From Hericium rajendrae (taxonomy: Eukaryota > Basidiomycota > Agaricomycetes > Russulales > Hericiaceae), in NCBI GenBank assembly GCA_033439255.1, contig CM065883.1, forward strand, positions 930,001 through 994,000: a DNA stretch of 64,000 bases, written 5' to 3'. Shown one piece after another: positions 54,311-64,000 of the stretch. The translations under genes and the position numbers were made by a program. Below the pieces are notes generated by a model. That model was not told the origin of the DNA, did no database searches, and saw only the letters and a program-made list of their open reading frames with translations. Every line of letters begins with the position of its first letter. The stretch's first letter is position 1.

Positions 54311-54913
54311 CTACTCCGGCCGATCCCCCACCTCTGCTAGCGACCGCACCTCCGCCTCTGTCCGCAGGCGATCTCGTCCGAACTGCATCGCCTGCATTGT
54401 CGCACCAATCAGCAGGCCTAGAACCCCCGTCCGATACGCTGCTTTCAGTGGCAGCCGGTCTGTCCCACCCTGCCGTATCAGCATCGCCCTGCATATCCGG
54501 ATCGTTCACTCACAGACGCCCGCAAACAACCCCGCCGTCCCTAACCCCGCCCCAATTTCGCTCACGTTCTCCCACCCTATGCGTTTCAGGCCTTCCTCGA
54601 ATGTGACCCATCCGAGCGCCGTGATGCCCAGCCTCGCGCCATCGGATCCTGCGCCTCTCAAGCCCGCGAGTATCATCTTGTAGTTCTTCGTCTTGTTATA
54701 GAAGTACCACCCCTTCACCGTCTTCGGTGGCCGGTGTGCATTCTCCGCAAGGAACCGCAGACCTGCTGCTCGCGAGCCTCGCACGAGACCGATTGCCGTC
54801 CCCAGTGCCATGGCGCCGCCCGGCAGGATGTAGAATCTGGAGGGGATGTCTACATGAATCGAATAAGGTGCGTTCGGATCCCGGGTCGCGCCCCCAATGG
54901 TGGCACTCGACAT
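54311..54913 (-). CDS. Tim17/Tim22-like small mitochondrial membrane protein
   Basis: Two exons (54514-54913 and 54311-54459) give a 182-residue protein; the 54-nt intron is GT-AG and in phase. The start reads MSSATIGGATRDPNAPYSIH. Four weakly hydrophobic, glycine-rich helices are seen: ILPGGAMALGTAIGLVRGSR, GARLGITALGWVTFEEGLKR, IGAGLGTAGLFAGVYRLPLK, and TGVLGLLIGATMQAMQFGRD. This GxxxG-rich four-helix pattern with RxxPK-like loops fits the Tim17/22/23/NDUFA11 superfamily. It is not a canonical Tim17, 22 or 23, so the family link is moderate and the role (import or complex I assembly) is inference. The upstream region carries a telomere-like AAACCCTAACCTAA. Confidence 0.62.
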
Positions 54914-55906
54914 AGTGAGCGTGCAGTGCCAGGCCTATCGACGGCTCGGAGATGCCTTGCAGGCTTCGAACGCGCCGGTACGTCAAACCCTAACCTAATC
55001 TACAGCATGCCTTGGAGAAAGTCGACTGCAAAATGATCATGGAAACAGGTACAATAATACAATACCCTGCTCAACAATCTTTGCGTCGGAAAACTATGTA
55101 CGACAGGTCTCGCCGAGATATCATGCCAGTCTCAGATATGAATTCTGTAAATCAACGACCGGACGGAGACGCAGATACAGCGCACAAAGTGCGCACACGG
55201 TGCGTATGATATATGGGAACAAGCTGGTGCTGATGCATAGAAAAGCCGCGCCTTGGAGGGCTGTAATATTGGATATACCATCAACCCCTGAATGCCCACC
55301 GCTGAGGCACCTAGGAACTTGAATGGAACGAGAATACTGATGTAAATCACGAATTCTTAGATTAAGGTGCAGTATTATCGGGCGCGATCGCATAATGTTA
55401 CAGATTTTACCACACGACCTGGGTGGTCCTGTACAATAGACAAGAGACCCACTTTATTCAAAGAAGTGCCCTAGAGTAAATAGGGAATAGGAAGGGAGGA
55501 CGAGGCCCAGGATCGTCAGCCATGGCTTTGTTTGTGTATTCGTCTGTATCGGCTTGTATATTGTTTTATCGTGTCTTCAGCGATTTGTACACTGTCATCA
55601 TCTGTTTCTCACACAAACAAAGTGGGGCCGCGTTCCTCGCCACTATCCTGCATGCTCACATTGTCGCGCTCGTCGTTTCTATCGTTCGCAACGCAATGCA
55701 CGTCGAAAAACGCACAGGACGATGGCCTATAGGGCCCGTGCGAGGGCCTGGGACCGCTTTCTCACGCCTGACATAAGCACGCCGAAGCAGTTCTGCTTGC
55801 TACTCAACCTTCTCCCCGAGCATCTCGCACCGTCCCGCCGCTAACGACATCGGCGCAACCTCCTGTATCCTTAGCATCCAGTACTTCACTGGGTGACGAA
55901 GAGAAC
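54914..55906. other. Divergent intergenic region with telomere-like motif
   Basis: About 1 kb between the Tim17-like gene and the forkhead gene. AAACCCTAACCTAA at 54985-54998 is close to two CCCTAA telomere units, and such teloboxes act as promoter elements in some fungi. A hydrophobic minus-strand open frame at 55132-55350 (MIYISILVPFKFLGASAVGI) has no recognised homologue. TCCTTAG near 55869-55875, just before the forkhead start, could be a leader-intron acceptor. Confidence 0.45.
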
Positions 55907-57324
55907 ATGATGGAGCAGTCGCCACCGCAGACTGTCATCCCTCCAGCCATGATGGCGCCCCCGGCAAACGGAGTGCCCCCCGACATGCAACCCAACTCCT
56001 ACTATCCTGAAGGACCAAATGACATTACCGGCGGCCTCCCTATCAACCTCGACTCCCTTCGCGATGGCCCTCCAGGAAGCAAGCCCTTCTATCCATACTC
56101 GACTCTCATCCGGTAGGTCTTGCTGTCGTTTGTTGATCGAGAGCGCCCGTTCTCACGGCTTCCCTCTCTCTCCCCTTGCCTGCTCGAATCCGCGAACACC
56201 TACCGTAGATATGCTATCAAGGGCTCCCCGAACCAAAAGTTGTTGTTGGAAGATATATACTACGCCATAGAGAGCCGTGTACGTTGTTTTGGGTGGGCGA
56301 TACGTTGACTCAGCGCTAATGTGGCAACCGACAATTTGCAGTTCCCGTATTTCAGAACGGCACCTTCGGGTTGGAAAGTAAGTTCTGCTTCGACAAAGCT
56401 GGGAAAGGATGGGAGGAGTTTGCAGGAACGGACGCGTCGCGCCCCAAATGCGGGACGCGACCGCGCTGTTTGACGCTGTTCTTGTTTGTTTTGCACGAAA
56501 AATACGTGCAAACGAACCGGCCTGCTCCATATTCCGCACCCTGTCTTTGTTTTCTCGATGCTTTCTCCAGGGGATTGCTGACTAATGTTATGTTCTTTCT
56601 CTTCTGTAGAACTCTGTTCGACATAATCTATCCCTCAACCCATGCTTCGAGAAGGTCGCACGGCCCCTGACGGATCGAGGCAAGGGTTCATACTGGACCG
56701 TCAACGACAATGTCGATCCGCGTACGGGCGTTCATCGTGTGCGCAAGAAGAAGCCCAAGGGTTCGCGAGGTAGAGGCAACCCTCAGCAGATCATCGAGGA
56801 CCACGACATAGACGAGTACATCCCTCCTGATGGCCAAGCTCCGCCGCCTTTCGACGATCCGAATGCCCAGTATGTGCAGCCTCCCTTGGATCCCAATGCT
56901 CCAGGACCAAGCAAGATTCCTTATCCACCACCCTACCCGTATGTCTATTCTACAATATATGCTTTTGTCTGATACTGATATTCGACCCAGGTTTGACCCC
57001 ACTTTTCCCATGATGCCTCCACCTCAGGGCGTCCGCTTTCCTCCACCGCCCATGCCGACGCTTCCAGAGGACCTCCAGGTCGACGAACAGGGCAACGTTG
57101 ACTGGCGTCTGGCCTGGATCAAAGAGCTCCAGCAATTGCAGAACCTGACGACGGAACAGGAGAAGGCTGGCGCGGACCAGGAATGGTATCGCATGATGCT
57201 ATTTCGTGTGCGAAGTGCGATGATGGTGCCCGCGCTGCCCCCTGGCGAGCTCGGCGGCCCGCCTCCGCCCATGCCTACCCCGAATCCCGGAGATGTGCCG
57301 CATGAGGATCATGAGCCTGCATGA
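55907..57324 (+). CDS. Forkhead-box transcription factor
   Basis: DNA-binding regulator with one winged-helix domain. The start at 55907 reads [20 protein letters not shown]; an upstream coding exon is possible. The forkhead domain is spread over four exons: [60 protein letters not shown], and [17 protein letters not shown], with the recognition helix [12 protein letters not shown] intact. A basic tail [12 protein letters not shown] resembles a localisation signal. The rest is proline rich, with a final part [20 protein letters not shown]. All introns are in phase (after TLIR, ESR, GWK and PPYP). The single domain and short length set it apart from Fkh1/2, as no FHA domain is seen. Confidence 0.92.
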
Positions 57325-57829
57325 GGTCATATGGGCTGTAGCCCTGTGGTCATCGATAGCAGAGGCGCGCAGGCATCGGAAATGGGGGTGGCTCTTCATA
57401 TCGCTAATGTCGCTATGCTTTTCGTTACTGTTTTCGTTCTCTTTTCTCTTGGTAGGTCGCACGTTTCGGTGGGTAGTGTTTGACGGGACACACTGCTGCT
57501 CGGCTAGGTCATTCGGATTAATATGTGGCATCCATAATATTTATGTAGCTATGGTCGATGACAGTTCGATATGTTGTCATGAAGGCGACAATGTTTTGTC
57601 AGTCAGACTGTGAGCTCAAAGCCTTGGACGCGATTGGACGTCAAGACGGTTGCGGGCAGTGCTTTGTCAGCGGAAGAGCGGTGGCGGCCGATGCTCCGAG
57701 TCCGAATCTCAATTTGCTAAATTAGTCATGCGGACGGTGGTCCTTTTCATTCCATTTGCTCCAAAGTCTCGCCTCCTCCGCTTTTCTTGACTTCCCTCTC
57801 CTCCTGCAACACACCCTCCTTCCACCACC
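57325..57829. other. Intergenic region, no gene seen
   Basis: Spacer between tandem genes. The right part (57740-57829) is pyrimidine-rich, the likely core promoter of DRE2. Confidence 0.45.
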
Positions 57830-58937
57830 ATGGCCCCAGCTGCAATTTACATCGTTTCTCAGCCTTCTGTCGAAGGTTCTCACAAAACCATGGCGGGTGC
57901 ACCCCTGAAAGGGCCCGCTCTGGCCATTGGCTCGCTCACCACCGCGCAGGATGGGAAATACCAGAGCCTCGTATCGGATCTAGAGAATTCCAGACAAGTA
58001 GACCGACAGATGCTGGACCGGCTCTTGGAAGGCGGTGAGCACGCTCTTTGAGCTCTGGCGATCGCTGGGAATCAGAACTGAGTCTGCGTCCTCAGCTGCT
58101 GTACTTGCTCCCGAAACATACGCCTCCGTGCACGTTACGCTCGCGCCATCCGAGTATGAGACATTGCTTCCTAGGCTGTCCGAGCTGCTCGGCCAGCTCT
58201 TCGCGGGACTCACGCCTCTTGGGACACTCCACCTCCTGAATTTAACACACTCCCTCCTCAGCCTCCCCTCTGAACTCACCCTCACCGGCTTCATTATCCT
58301 CTCATCCATCCCTATGGAAGGCATGGTCATCGCACAGAAGCCCGCGCACGTTCCCGGCGCGTCGCTCTCCCTTAAGACACGCTCGTCTATCTCCTTCCCA
58401 ACTGCCTCTGCGCCTGCTGCGGCCCTGCCGCGACGCAAGGCCGACCCCGCGCGTGCAGCATCAAAGAAGGCCCTGTGGAGCTTGAGCGGGCCCGTAGGCC
58501 CGACCATCGACGCGGAGAATCTGCTGACGGACGCGGACCGTGCGCGGCCGGCGGCGTGCGAGCCGGTGAGCAAGGGCGCGCCGCGGCGGAAGAAGGCGTG
58601 CAAGAACTGCACGTGCGGGCTCGCGGAGCTGGAGGAGGAGGAGCTGCGCACGAGCAAGGTCGTCGTGCTGGACGGCGAGGTGAACGGCGCCGCGGTCGAG
58701 GTCGAGCAGGGCGAGCGGGACCGCCTCGTGCGCGCGGCAAAGGCGTCATCGAAGGCGACGAGCAGTTGTGGGAGCTGCTTCCTGGGCGATGCGTTCCGAT
58801 GCGCGGACTGTCCATACCTCGGTCAGTTGTTCCGCATCTATCTCCTGTCACGCAAGTGCTAATGCTCGTCTTCAGGCTTGCCGGCATTTAAGCCTGGTGA
58901 GAAGGTGGAGATAGACTTCGGGATGGATGATTTTTAG
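57830..58937 (+). CDS. DRE2: Anamorsin/DRE2, Fe-S cluster assembly protein
   Basis: Cytosolic electron carrier that, with Tah18, feeds the cytosolic iron-sulfur assembly machinery. The start at 57830 reads MAPAAIYIVSQPSVEG. The N-terminal methyltransferase-like domain contains TYASVHVTLAPSEYETLLPR and LTLTGFIILSSIPMEGMVIA. The linker holds LLTDADRARP. The C-terminal cluster motifs are plain: CKNCTCGLAELEEEE (end of the 2Fe-2S site CxxxxCxxCxC type) and CGSCFLGDAFRCADCPYLG (twin CxxC, second cluster), finishing PAFKPGEKVEIDFGMDDF. Introns at about 58035-58098 and 58821-58875 are in phase. The alanine-rich linker is long. Confidence 0.94.
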
Positions 58938-59404
58938 TTGATCCCGGATCGACTTTTGTTGTTATATCTTGTTATTCATTTTGTGTTTCGTCCCACCCTG
59001 CATTTCTAGTGTTGTACTCATTTACCCCCTTCAACTTCTGTTACCTCACCAAAACTTCATACATGTCATTAGCGTAGTTTCGTCTGAGCGACACTGGATG
59101 GGCGTAATTACTTTGGAAATAGAAGAGGAGTTGATTGACCAATGATGATGCCCACTCTGACTAGCCAGTTCTGCGAAATCTTGTGCCTCTGTTGTAATGG
59201 CATCAGAGCTGGCGACCTAGCGACTGAACGTCATTGAGCCATCGTGACATGTCCGATCACACTTTACTCTCAGCGCTCATGTGCGGGCAAGATCACTTGC
59301 ACCGTACCACCACTCCACCTGAACTACCTATGAGAGATCGGTCACCAGTCTCATTTTTATAAAGAATGTAGGCTAACCACGTCGCTTTCCTCTGGCATTC
59401 GCTA
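58938..59404. other. Intergenic region, no gene seen
   Basis: Spacer between tandem genes DRE2 and BCD1; no recognised feature. Confidence 0.45.
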
Positions 59405-60826
59405 ATGTCCGTGCTCAGACGCTTTATCAGTGCGAAAATGACCGACCTCGCCTTAGCAGGCCCTTCCGAGCAGCCCGCATCGCCGGAGCCCAAGACATGC
59501 GCCATCTGCACCGAAAAGGCCGCGATCTACAGCTGCCCGCGCTGCCATACGAAAACATGTTCCCTTCCCTGCTCGACCGCGCACAAGACGGCGACGGGCT
59601 GCTCCGGCGTCCGTGACAAGACGAAGTACGTCCCCATGAACGCGTACGGCCTCGGCACGCTCATGGACGACTATACCTATCTCGAGGAGATGGGCCGGAA
59701 GGTGAGCGACGTCGGGCGCGAGATCGCGAGGGGCAGGTTTGGCGCGCAGGACCGTGGGATGCGGGGTGGAAGGGGGCGCGGGAGAGGGCGAGGGCAGGCG
59801 CGGGGGCGCGGGACGGCGCAGAAGACGAAGCGCGATGTGTTGAAGATGCAGCTCGAGCTGAGAGATATCGACGTGGACTTCCTTCCGGCGGGCATGGAGC
59901 GTCGGGCGCATAACCAATCTACTTGGGATTTCAAGTACGTGCTACATGTGTTCTTATGTCTGCTGTCGCTCATCCGTCTCTGCCTGTCTAGAAACCAGAC
60001 CGCCCTCCTCACGATCGAATTTAAGTTCCACATGCCGCCAGATGTACACAATCCGAATCTCACGCAGGACCCGCCATACACGCTTCTGACGCACAGAAAT
60101 AACTTCGACACCCCGCTTCTCGCCCTCCTGCAATCGCATCTCAGAGAGCGGGGCAAATCGCGGCGCGATGGCGCAACGCCGCCGTGGGTCAAGTCCCTTG
60201 TACTCCCCGACCAAGACGTCCCCGACTCGTTCACGCCGCCCCAATTCTTCATGTCGGCGATGGTGGACACTCTGACGCTCCGTCCTGGCACCAAAGCAGT
60301 CTATCATCAGCTCGATGGCGATGTGAAGCTGTCAACGCTGCTGAAAAACAAACATTTCGTTGAATTCCCGACTGTTGAGGTGTGGGAGGAGGGTGCATTC
60401 CGCGGGAGCCTGGTGGATGCGCAGGGAGGGGTCAGATCGGAGGTTTATGAAAGACCTGTCAAGCGACGCAAGCTAACCACGGCGGCGGGGAAGAAGGCTA
60501 TCAGTGGATTGCTGGGCGCGTATGGAAGTGATGAAGAGGAGGATGAGCGGCCAATAGAGCTTTTGGGCGATTATGCTGAGAGCGACGCTGAGATAGGCCA
60601 ACAGGAAAATGGAGAAATGGGCCAAGCCGATGATATAGGTGGGGGTGAGGAAGTTGTCGTCGAGGATGTGGGAGATGAGAGCGAAGGAGAAGGAGGAGAG
60701 CTGGGCCCCGTGGAGTATGCACTTTTGATGGACCTCATGCAGACGAAGCAATGGGAAGGAACAGAGGAAGCGGACGATCCAGAGGTAGATTGGGGCGAAT
60801 CGGATGAAGGAGAGGGAGTAGTATGA
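59405..60826 (+). CDS. BCD1: Box C/D snoRNA assembly factor BCD1 (HIT-type zinc finger)
   Basis: Nuclear factor needed for box C/D snoRNP assembly. The start at 59405 (MSVLRRFISAKMTDLA) or the in-frame ATG at 59438. The zf-HIT motif is complete: CAICTEKAAIYSCPRCHTKT followed by CSLPCSTAHKTATGC, then NAYGLGTLMDDYTYLEEMGR, as in Bcd1/ZNHIT6. An RG-rich insert (GMRGGRGRGRGRGQARGRG) follows, unusual so close to the finger. Next is the Bcd1 core, with IEFKFHMPP, LLTHRNNFDTPLLALLQSHL, and FVEFPTVEVWEE. The last third is very acidic. One intron at about 59935-59992 is in phase (FKNQTALLTIEFK). The stop is 35 bases from the convergent MED18 stop. Confidence 0.9.
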   Translation: MSVLRRFISAKMTDLALAGPSEQPASPEPKTCAICTEKAAIYSCPRCHTKTCSLPCSTAHKTATGCSGVRDKTKYVPMNAYGLGTLMDDYTYLEEMGRKVSDVGREIARGRFGAQDRGMRGGRGRGRGRGQARGRGTAQKTKRDVLKMQLELRDIDVDFLPAGMERRAHNQSTWDFKYVLHVFLCLLSLIRLCLSRNQTALLTIEFKFHMPPDVHNPNLTQDPPYTLLTHRNNFDTPLLALLQSHLRERGKSRRDGATPPWVKSLVLPDQDVPDSFTPPQFFMSAMVDTLTLRPGTKAVYHQLDGDVKLSTLLKNKHFVEFPTVEVWEEGAFRGSLVDAQGGVRSEVYERPVKRRKLTTAAGKKAISGLLGAYGSDEEEDERPIELLGDYAESDAEIGQQENGEMGQADDIGGGEEVVVEDVGDESEGEGGELGPVEYALLMDLMQTKQWEGTEEADDPEVDWGESDEGEGVV

Positions 60827-60860
60827 GGATGAGTGCGGTCTGTAGTACCTCCATACCAGT

Positions 60861-61645
60861 TCAGACATCTTGTCTACGAAGGTCCAAAAGGCCTTTCATC
60901 AGAGACTGTACTTCAAGTACAGCGTCGATAGACCGGGTGAGCGGCGTTTCTTGTGTGTTGCGAATGGGAACTGCCGTTCTGACCTCTACTTCCCATAAAG
61001 TGTCCGCATGAGCTGGTACCGGTTGTTGTGTCTTCGGGTCGACCTGTGCGCAAATCGCTAGGATAAGTTCTGCGGAAAGAAGATGGGCTTGGGCACATAC
61101 CTGCTCTTGCTGAAACATCTGTATCACCAAGCTACCACGTCGGAAAGCGTAGCCCCGTTTGTAAATCTGTGAGCGGCGACTGCATGGGAAGGGTAGCTTT
61201 TGGTCAACGAAATAAGATAAAGAGAAAGGCTGCTACCACGCACATATATCCAAGGGCAGATGCAAAGCTTAACGCATCACCTACAACGTGCACGATCGCC
61301 CAAGGACGCACTGTCGCTTCCGGATGTACACGAACGGATTCAGGCTTGAGATACGAATAGAGCACCCTATGCATATCGGCAATGTTACCATTCGCATCTT
61401 ATTCAATGAACGCATGAGTACTCACCAGCCAGCCTGCGGCTCCAGCAGCTCTTTCTTGGCGCGAAGCAAGCCGGGTCCTGGCCCGAATCGCGCTGCTGCT
61501 GGGCATCTATCGGCTCGAACACGACCTCACGGGTGTGCATCTGGCTCGTGGATTCGCTGTGTAGGGCGATACGGTTCAAGATTGCTTTGAGATCGTGAGC
61601 AAAGAATTCGCCAAACAGGGCGACTTCGTAGGATTGGGTGGACAT
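60861..61645 (-). CDS. MED18: Mediator complex subunit 18 (head module)
   Basis: Head-module subunit of Mediator, paired with Med20. The start at 61645 reads MSTQSYEVALFGEFFAHDLK. Further conserved pieces: AILNRIALHSESTSQMH, LLRAKKELLEPQAGW, LKPESVRVHPEATVRPWAIV, HVVGDALSFASALGY, YKRGYAFRRGSLVIQMFQQE, and the end SIDAVLEVQSLMKGLLDLRR. The frame changes between MHTREVVFEPIDAQ and LLRAKKELLEP. A 53-nt intron beginning at GTGAGG directly after MHT and ending GGGCCAG restores phase, but it removes REVVFEP, which I recall as conserved; the alternative is a one-base frameshift near 61490. The rest of the gene splices normally (for example QEQ-VDPKTQQPVP). Confidence 0.85.
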
Positions 61646-61942
61646 AGTTTTTGAAGCGTGAACGCGTGGAAAACGGAGAAGTCAAAGTCAAGGCGACGAG
61701 AGCATGCGCGTCTAACACGTTCATGATTCTCTGACGCGACGCGTTGTCGCATTGCCGAAGAGACGACATGTCGAAGTTTGCTGATCGTAGCCCAAAATAA
61801 AAATAAAAACCATACAACATCAGGCTTATGAGATATCAGACTGCCTCGGACTGAAACCGTTTGAGTTGTGGAATAGCAAACAGATTAATACTAGGTTAAA
61901 CAGTGCGACGAAAACGACATGGTATCTTCGATAGCATCTCGT

Positions 61943-63133
61943 TCAGAGCTTCCAAACCTGGCCTGATTCAAACCCGAGTTCGCGCAGCGCACCGCCTACG
62001 ATACCTTGCGAGTAGTTGCGGCCATATGGGCCAGCGATAGCAGCCACCATCCTGTCGATCAATAGTCATGCGCTGAAATTAGACATCTAGCCATAACCTA
62101 CGTACCCTTCCGGACCGCAGACTAGGACAAGTGTGTTTTTCTTGTTGAAAGAAGAATTTTCTGGCTGCGATGAAATTCGTCGAATGAGCCGCTGCCACCA
62201 CGAAACAGTTTCTTGTGCGTTAGGGTCCAAAGCCCTGGCAATAGCATCCTTGTTAATGCGTCCGACGTTCATAAGGCCTGGGAAGAGGCGGAAGAGGACT
62301 CCTTATTAAAGGAGTCTACGAATAAATGTATCCGAAGGCGCTCAGGATGCTGTTTGGCCATGTCAACAAGCGGCTGCAACAAGGAGGCAGGGGGAGCTCT
62401 GAGAGGTTGCGGAGGCGTGAAGCAAGGTGAAACGCGTGGAACCGGTCGCCGAATTGTCTCGAAGTAGCTGATGATGGAGCAACTGATGAAAGGGCGAAAA
62501 GCCTGTCCCTCCTGAGATCTTACTAGGTGTTGAGTCCAAGTTTCCGGTAGCACGGAGAGAAGCGCACCAGGATAATGTCATCCCAGGTACCCTCGTAGAC
62601 GGGTTTGGTCTTCAGAGGACCGCGTATCTCAATGGTGTCTCCGACGCGTTTCGAATGCAGCCACCTCCCGACTTCACCCTTGGCATACCGCTTCACCCAG
62701 AACCTTATATTCCCATGCTCGTCTATTCCCTCCAAAGGGGTATAAGGACGTTCAACTTGTATGTCGTCGTCCTTTACAAATATTGACCAGATGGGCAACA
62801 GTTCCGAGGCAGGAGGAAGGGAGTGTGGAGGTATATTGAGGGTCAATAGCTTGTGGTCAGGGCCGCACTGCTCGCTGGATGTGAGAGTAATAGGAGTGAA
62901 ATGCGAAGGGGCTATGGACTGATGCTGGACGGTAGGCGCCGAGCGGGATCTTGACGGCCATAAGAAATATCCGGTAATGACACCTCCGGCAGCAAGGGAA
63001 ATTACGATGGGTGCGAGTGACCTAGGTTTTGGGGTGCGGAGTCAGATAATGCACGGAAGGGTCCTTGCCTGTACAACGGCACGAGGAGGCGCCGAGAGGG
63101 CCAGGCGGCACGCCCACGACCGATGGCAAGCAT
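61943..63133 (-). CDS. Mitochondrial flavoprotein, Cyc2/cytochrome b5 reductase-like
   Basis: Ferredoxin-reductase-type FAD/NAD(P)H oxidoreductase. The start at 63133 gives a presequence MLAIGRGRAAWPSRRLLVPL, and a following membrane segment APIVISLAAGGVITGYFLW suits anchoring in the inner membrane. FAD-binding part: ERPYTPLEGIDEHGNIRFWV and the phosphate-binding GEVGRWLHSKRVGDTIEIRG. NAD-binding part: GGTGFSPFHQLLHHQLL and CGPEGYVGYG; the end is GGALRELGFESGQVWKL. This order, with short NAD domain and the C-terminal GxxxGxLRxLG block, resembles yeast Cyc2, which helps heme attachment to cytochrome c; plain cytochrome b5 reductase is the alternative. The first exon junction (near 63020-63070) is unresolved. 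Confidence 0.72.
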
Positions 63134-63349
63134 TGATTAGAAGAAATATCAAAGGCGTTGACTGCCAAATCGGGATTGTTAGAAGCTGTTGGTTAAATAC
63201 AAGCAAACACCGCCGGCTTCTTGTCGAGAACGCGAGCTGTTCGTTCTTCGACGACCGCACCGCCCCCGCCGCCTGTTTCTCGCGGTGAGTACACAATTCT
63301 AAACGCCCACTCTAATTCTACACACTATCTGTAACGACCACCCTCCAAA

Positions 63350-64000
63350 ATGAGGCACGAACACGAACAACCTAGTCCATTCCTTCTCTCCGCGACGCAG
63401 GCGGCGCATCACTACGCCGACAGTCCTTACACGAACTATTATGACTTTCTCGACTCCCCTCAGCTCGCGTCTGACTCTCAGCTTGCAGATGGAATCTTTG
63501 ATCTTGGCTTGGATTTCCAGGAGAATGCAGCTTTTTCAGAGGCAACCTTGTCAAAACCCGTTGGCCTTGGTATCGTCTTTGAGGGCTATGATCCTTTCAC
63601 GCGGCCCACCAGCAAAATCACTCCTTCGAACTCTGGCTCGGACGCTGGCTCCTTTTCTCCAGTTTTCGGCTCTGGTCTGCGCAAGCTCTCAGACTCTCCA
63701 TCTGCAACGGATTTCCCGGACTCTGACCATGCTTCGTCCAACGCAGGTCCCAGAACGCCAGAAGTTGCACCATCGCCCTCATTTTCAGGTTCTGTTTCTG
63801 CCTCTTGGTTGTTAGATCCCGGGGACATTTTTGCAGATGTGATGGTCGTCAACAGCCCTCTCCCTTTATCGCAGCTGCCTCAATATCAAGAGACAAATCT
63901 CGACTTTACTCCCGTCTACGATTCTCCTCTGATAGGCTTGTTTCCTGACCTCAATATGTATCAGTCTGTGGACGTGGATGCTTGTGTCGGAATTGATCCC
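63350..64000 (+). CDS. 5' part of an acidic Ser/Pro-rich protein, truncated by the window end
   Basis: The open frame from ATG 63350 (MRHEHEQPSPFLLSATQAAH) runs without a stop to the last base, at least 217 codons. The visible part is low in basic residues, rich in Asp, Ser, Pro and Phe (YYDFLDSPQLASDSQLAD, GIFDLGLDFQENAAF, LIGLFPDLNMYQ), which resembles the acidic activation regions of fungal transcription factors. No DNA-binding domain is seen yet; it would lie beyond the window. It diverges from the Cyc2-like gene over 216 bases. The family is not recognised. Confidence 0.7.
   Translation, partial: MRHEHEQPSPFLLSATQAAHHYADSPYTNYYDFLDSPQLASDSQLADGIFDLGLDFQENAAFSEATLSKPVGLGIVFEGYDPFTRPTSKITPSNSGSDAGSFSPVFGSGLRKLSDSPSATDFPDSDHASSNAGPRTPEVAPSPSFSGSVSASWLLDPGDIFADVMVVNSPLPLSQLPQYQETNLDFTPVYDSPLIGLFPDLNMYQSVDVDACVGIDP

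Noticed and set aside
55132-55350. Small hydrophobic membrane protein on the minus strand
   Set aside because: One hydrophobic start followed by a cysteine-rich random-looking tail; no known small mitochondrial subunit fits.
58387-58891. Long Arg/Pro/Ala-rich frames antisense and frame-shifted over DRE2
   Set aside because: Shadow frames created by the GC-rich codons of DRE2; the Fe-S cysteine motifs fix the true frame.
1-64000. Transposons, viral copies, CRISPR arrays or a secondary-metabolite cluster
   Set aside because: No transposase, reverse transcriptase, integrase, capsid, terminal repeat pair, spaced direct repeats, polyketide synthase, peptide synthetase or terpene cyclase motif was seen on either strand.

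Overview
The window looks like nuclear DNA of a basidiomycete fungus, most likely an Agaricomycete. Genes are packed at about one per 2 kb on both strands. Almost every gene is split by short GT-AG introns of roughly 45-70 nt. The products are eukaryotic and fungal housekeeping families, plus lineage-restricted ones (a DUF7704-type membrane protein, a Rim15-type PAS/kinase/receiver protein). No rRNA, tRNA, CRISPR array, intact transposon or viral element could be supported. Gene calls were made by hand-splicing open frames around conserved motifs; exact exon edges are given only where both phase and splice signals agree.

Left part (1-15 kb): Sdt1-type nucleotidase (-), ribosomal protein eL6 (+), Cox18 membrane insertase (+), DUF7704 membrane protein (-), a short-chain dehydrogenase (SDR) that carries a frameshift (-) with a decayed duplicate of its 3' end nearby, fluoride exporter FEX (+), casein kinase 2 beta (+), ribosomal protein eL36 (+), and a second, intact SDR (-). 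Middle part (15-39 kb): PEX2 (+), importin Kap120/IPO11 (-), SLX4 (+), folylpolyglutamate synthase (-), a broken REV1 N-terminal fragment (+), EFR3 (+), VPS52 (-), an unrecognised coiled-coil nuclear-type protein (-), proteasome lid subunit RPN11 (+) and mitochondrial ribosomal bS18m (-). Right part (39-64 kb): a Rim15 kinase (+), a UIM-bearing unknown (+), an Aim32/sucraseferredoxin-like protein (+), an Sch9 AGC kinase (-), a Tim17-like protein (-), a forkhead factor (+), DRE2/CIAPIN1 (+), BCD1 (+), Mediator subunit 18 (-), a Cyc2/cytochrome b5 reductase-like flavoprotein (-), and the 5' end of an acidic, regulator-like gene cut by the window edge (+).

Functional threads. Mitochondrial biogenesis recurs: Cox18, bS18m, Tim17-like, Aim32-like, Cyc2-like, and a predicted mitochondrial form of FPGS. 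Genome maintenance and S-phase are represented by SLX4, REV1 and FPGS. Their two divergent promoters each carry clustered ACGCGT (MCB-type) boxes that share a 12-base core, which is the most interesting regulatory signal here. Nutrient signalling is represented by Sch9 and Rim15, which form one pathway in yeast and lie about 6.4 kb apart in this window. I found no convincing new multi-gene system. The best leads are the shared promoter element, the broken REV1 fragment, the decaying SDR duplicate, and several reading-frame anomalies.
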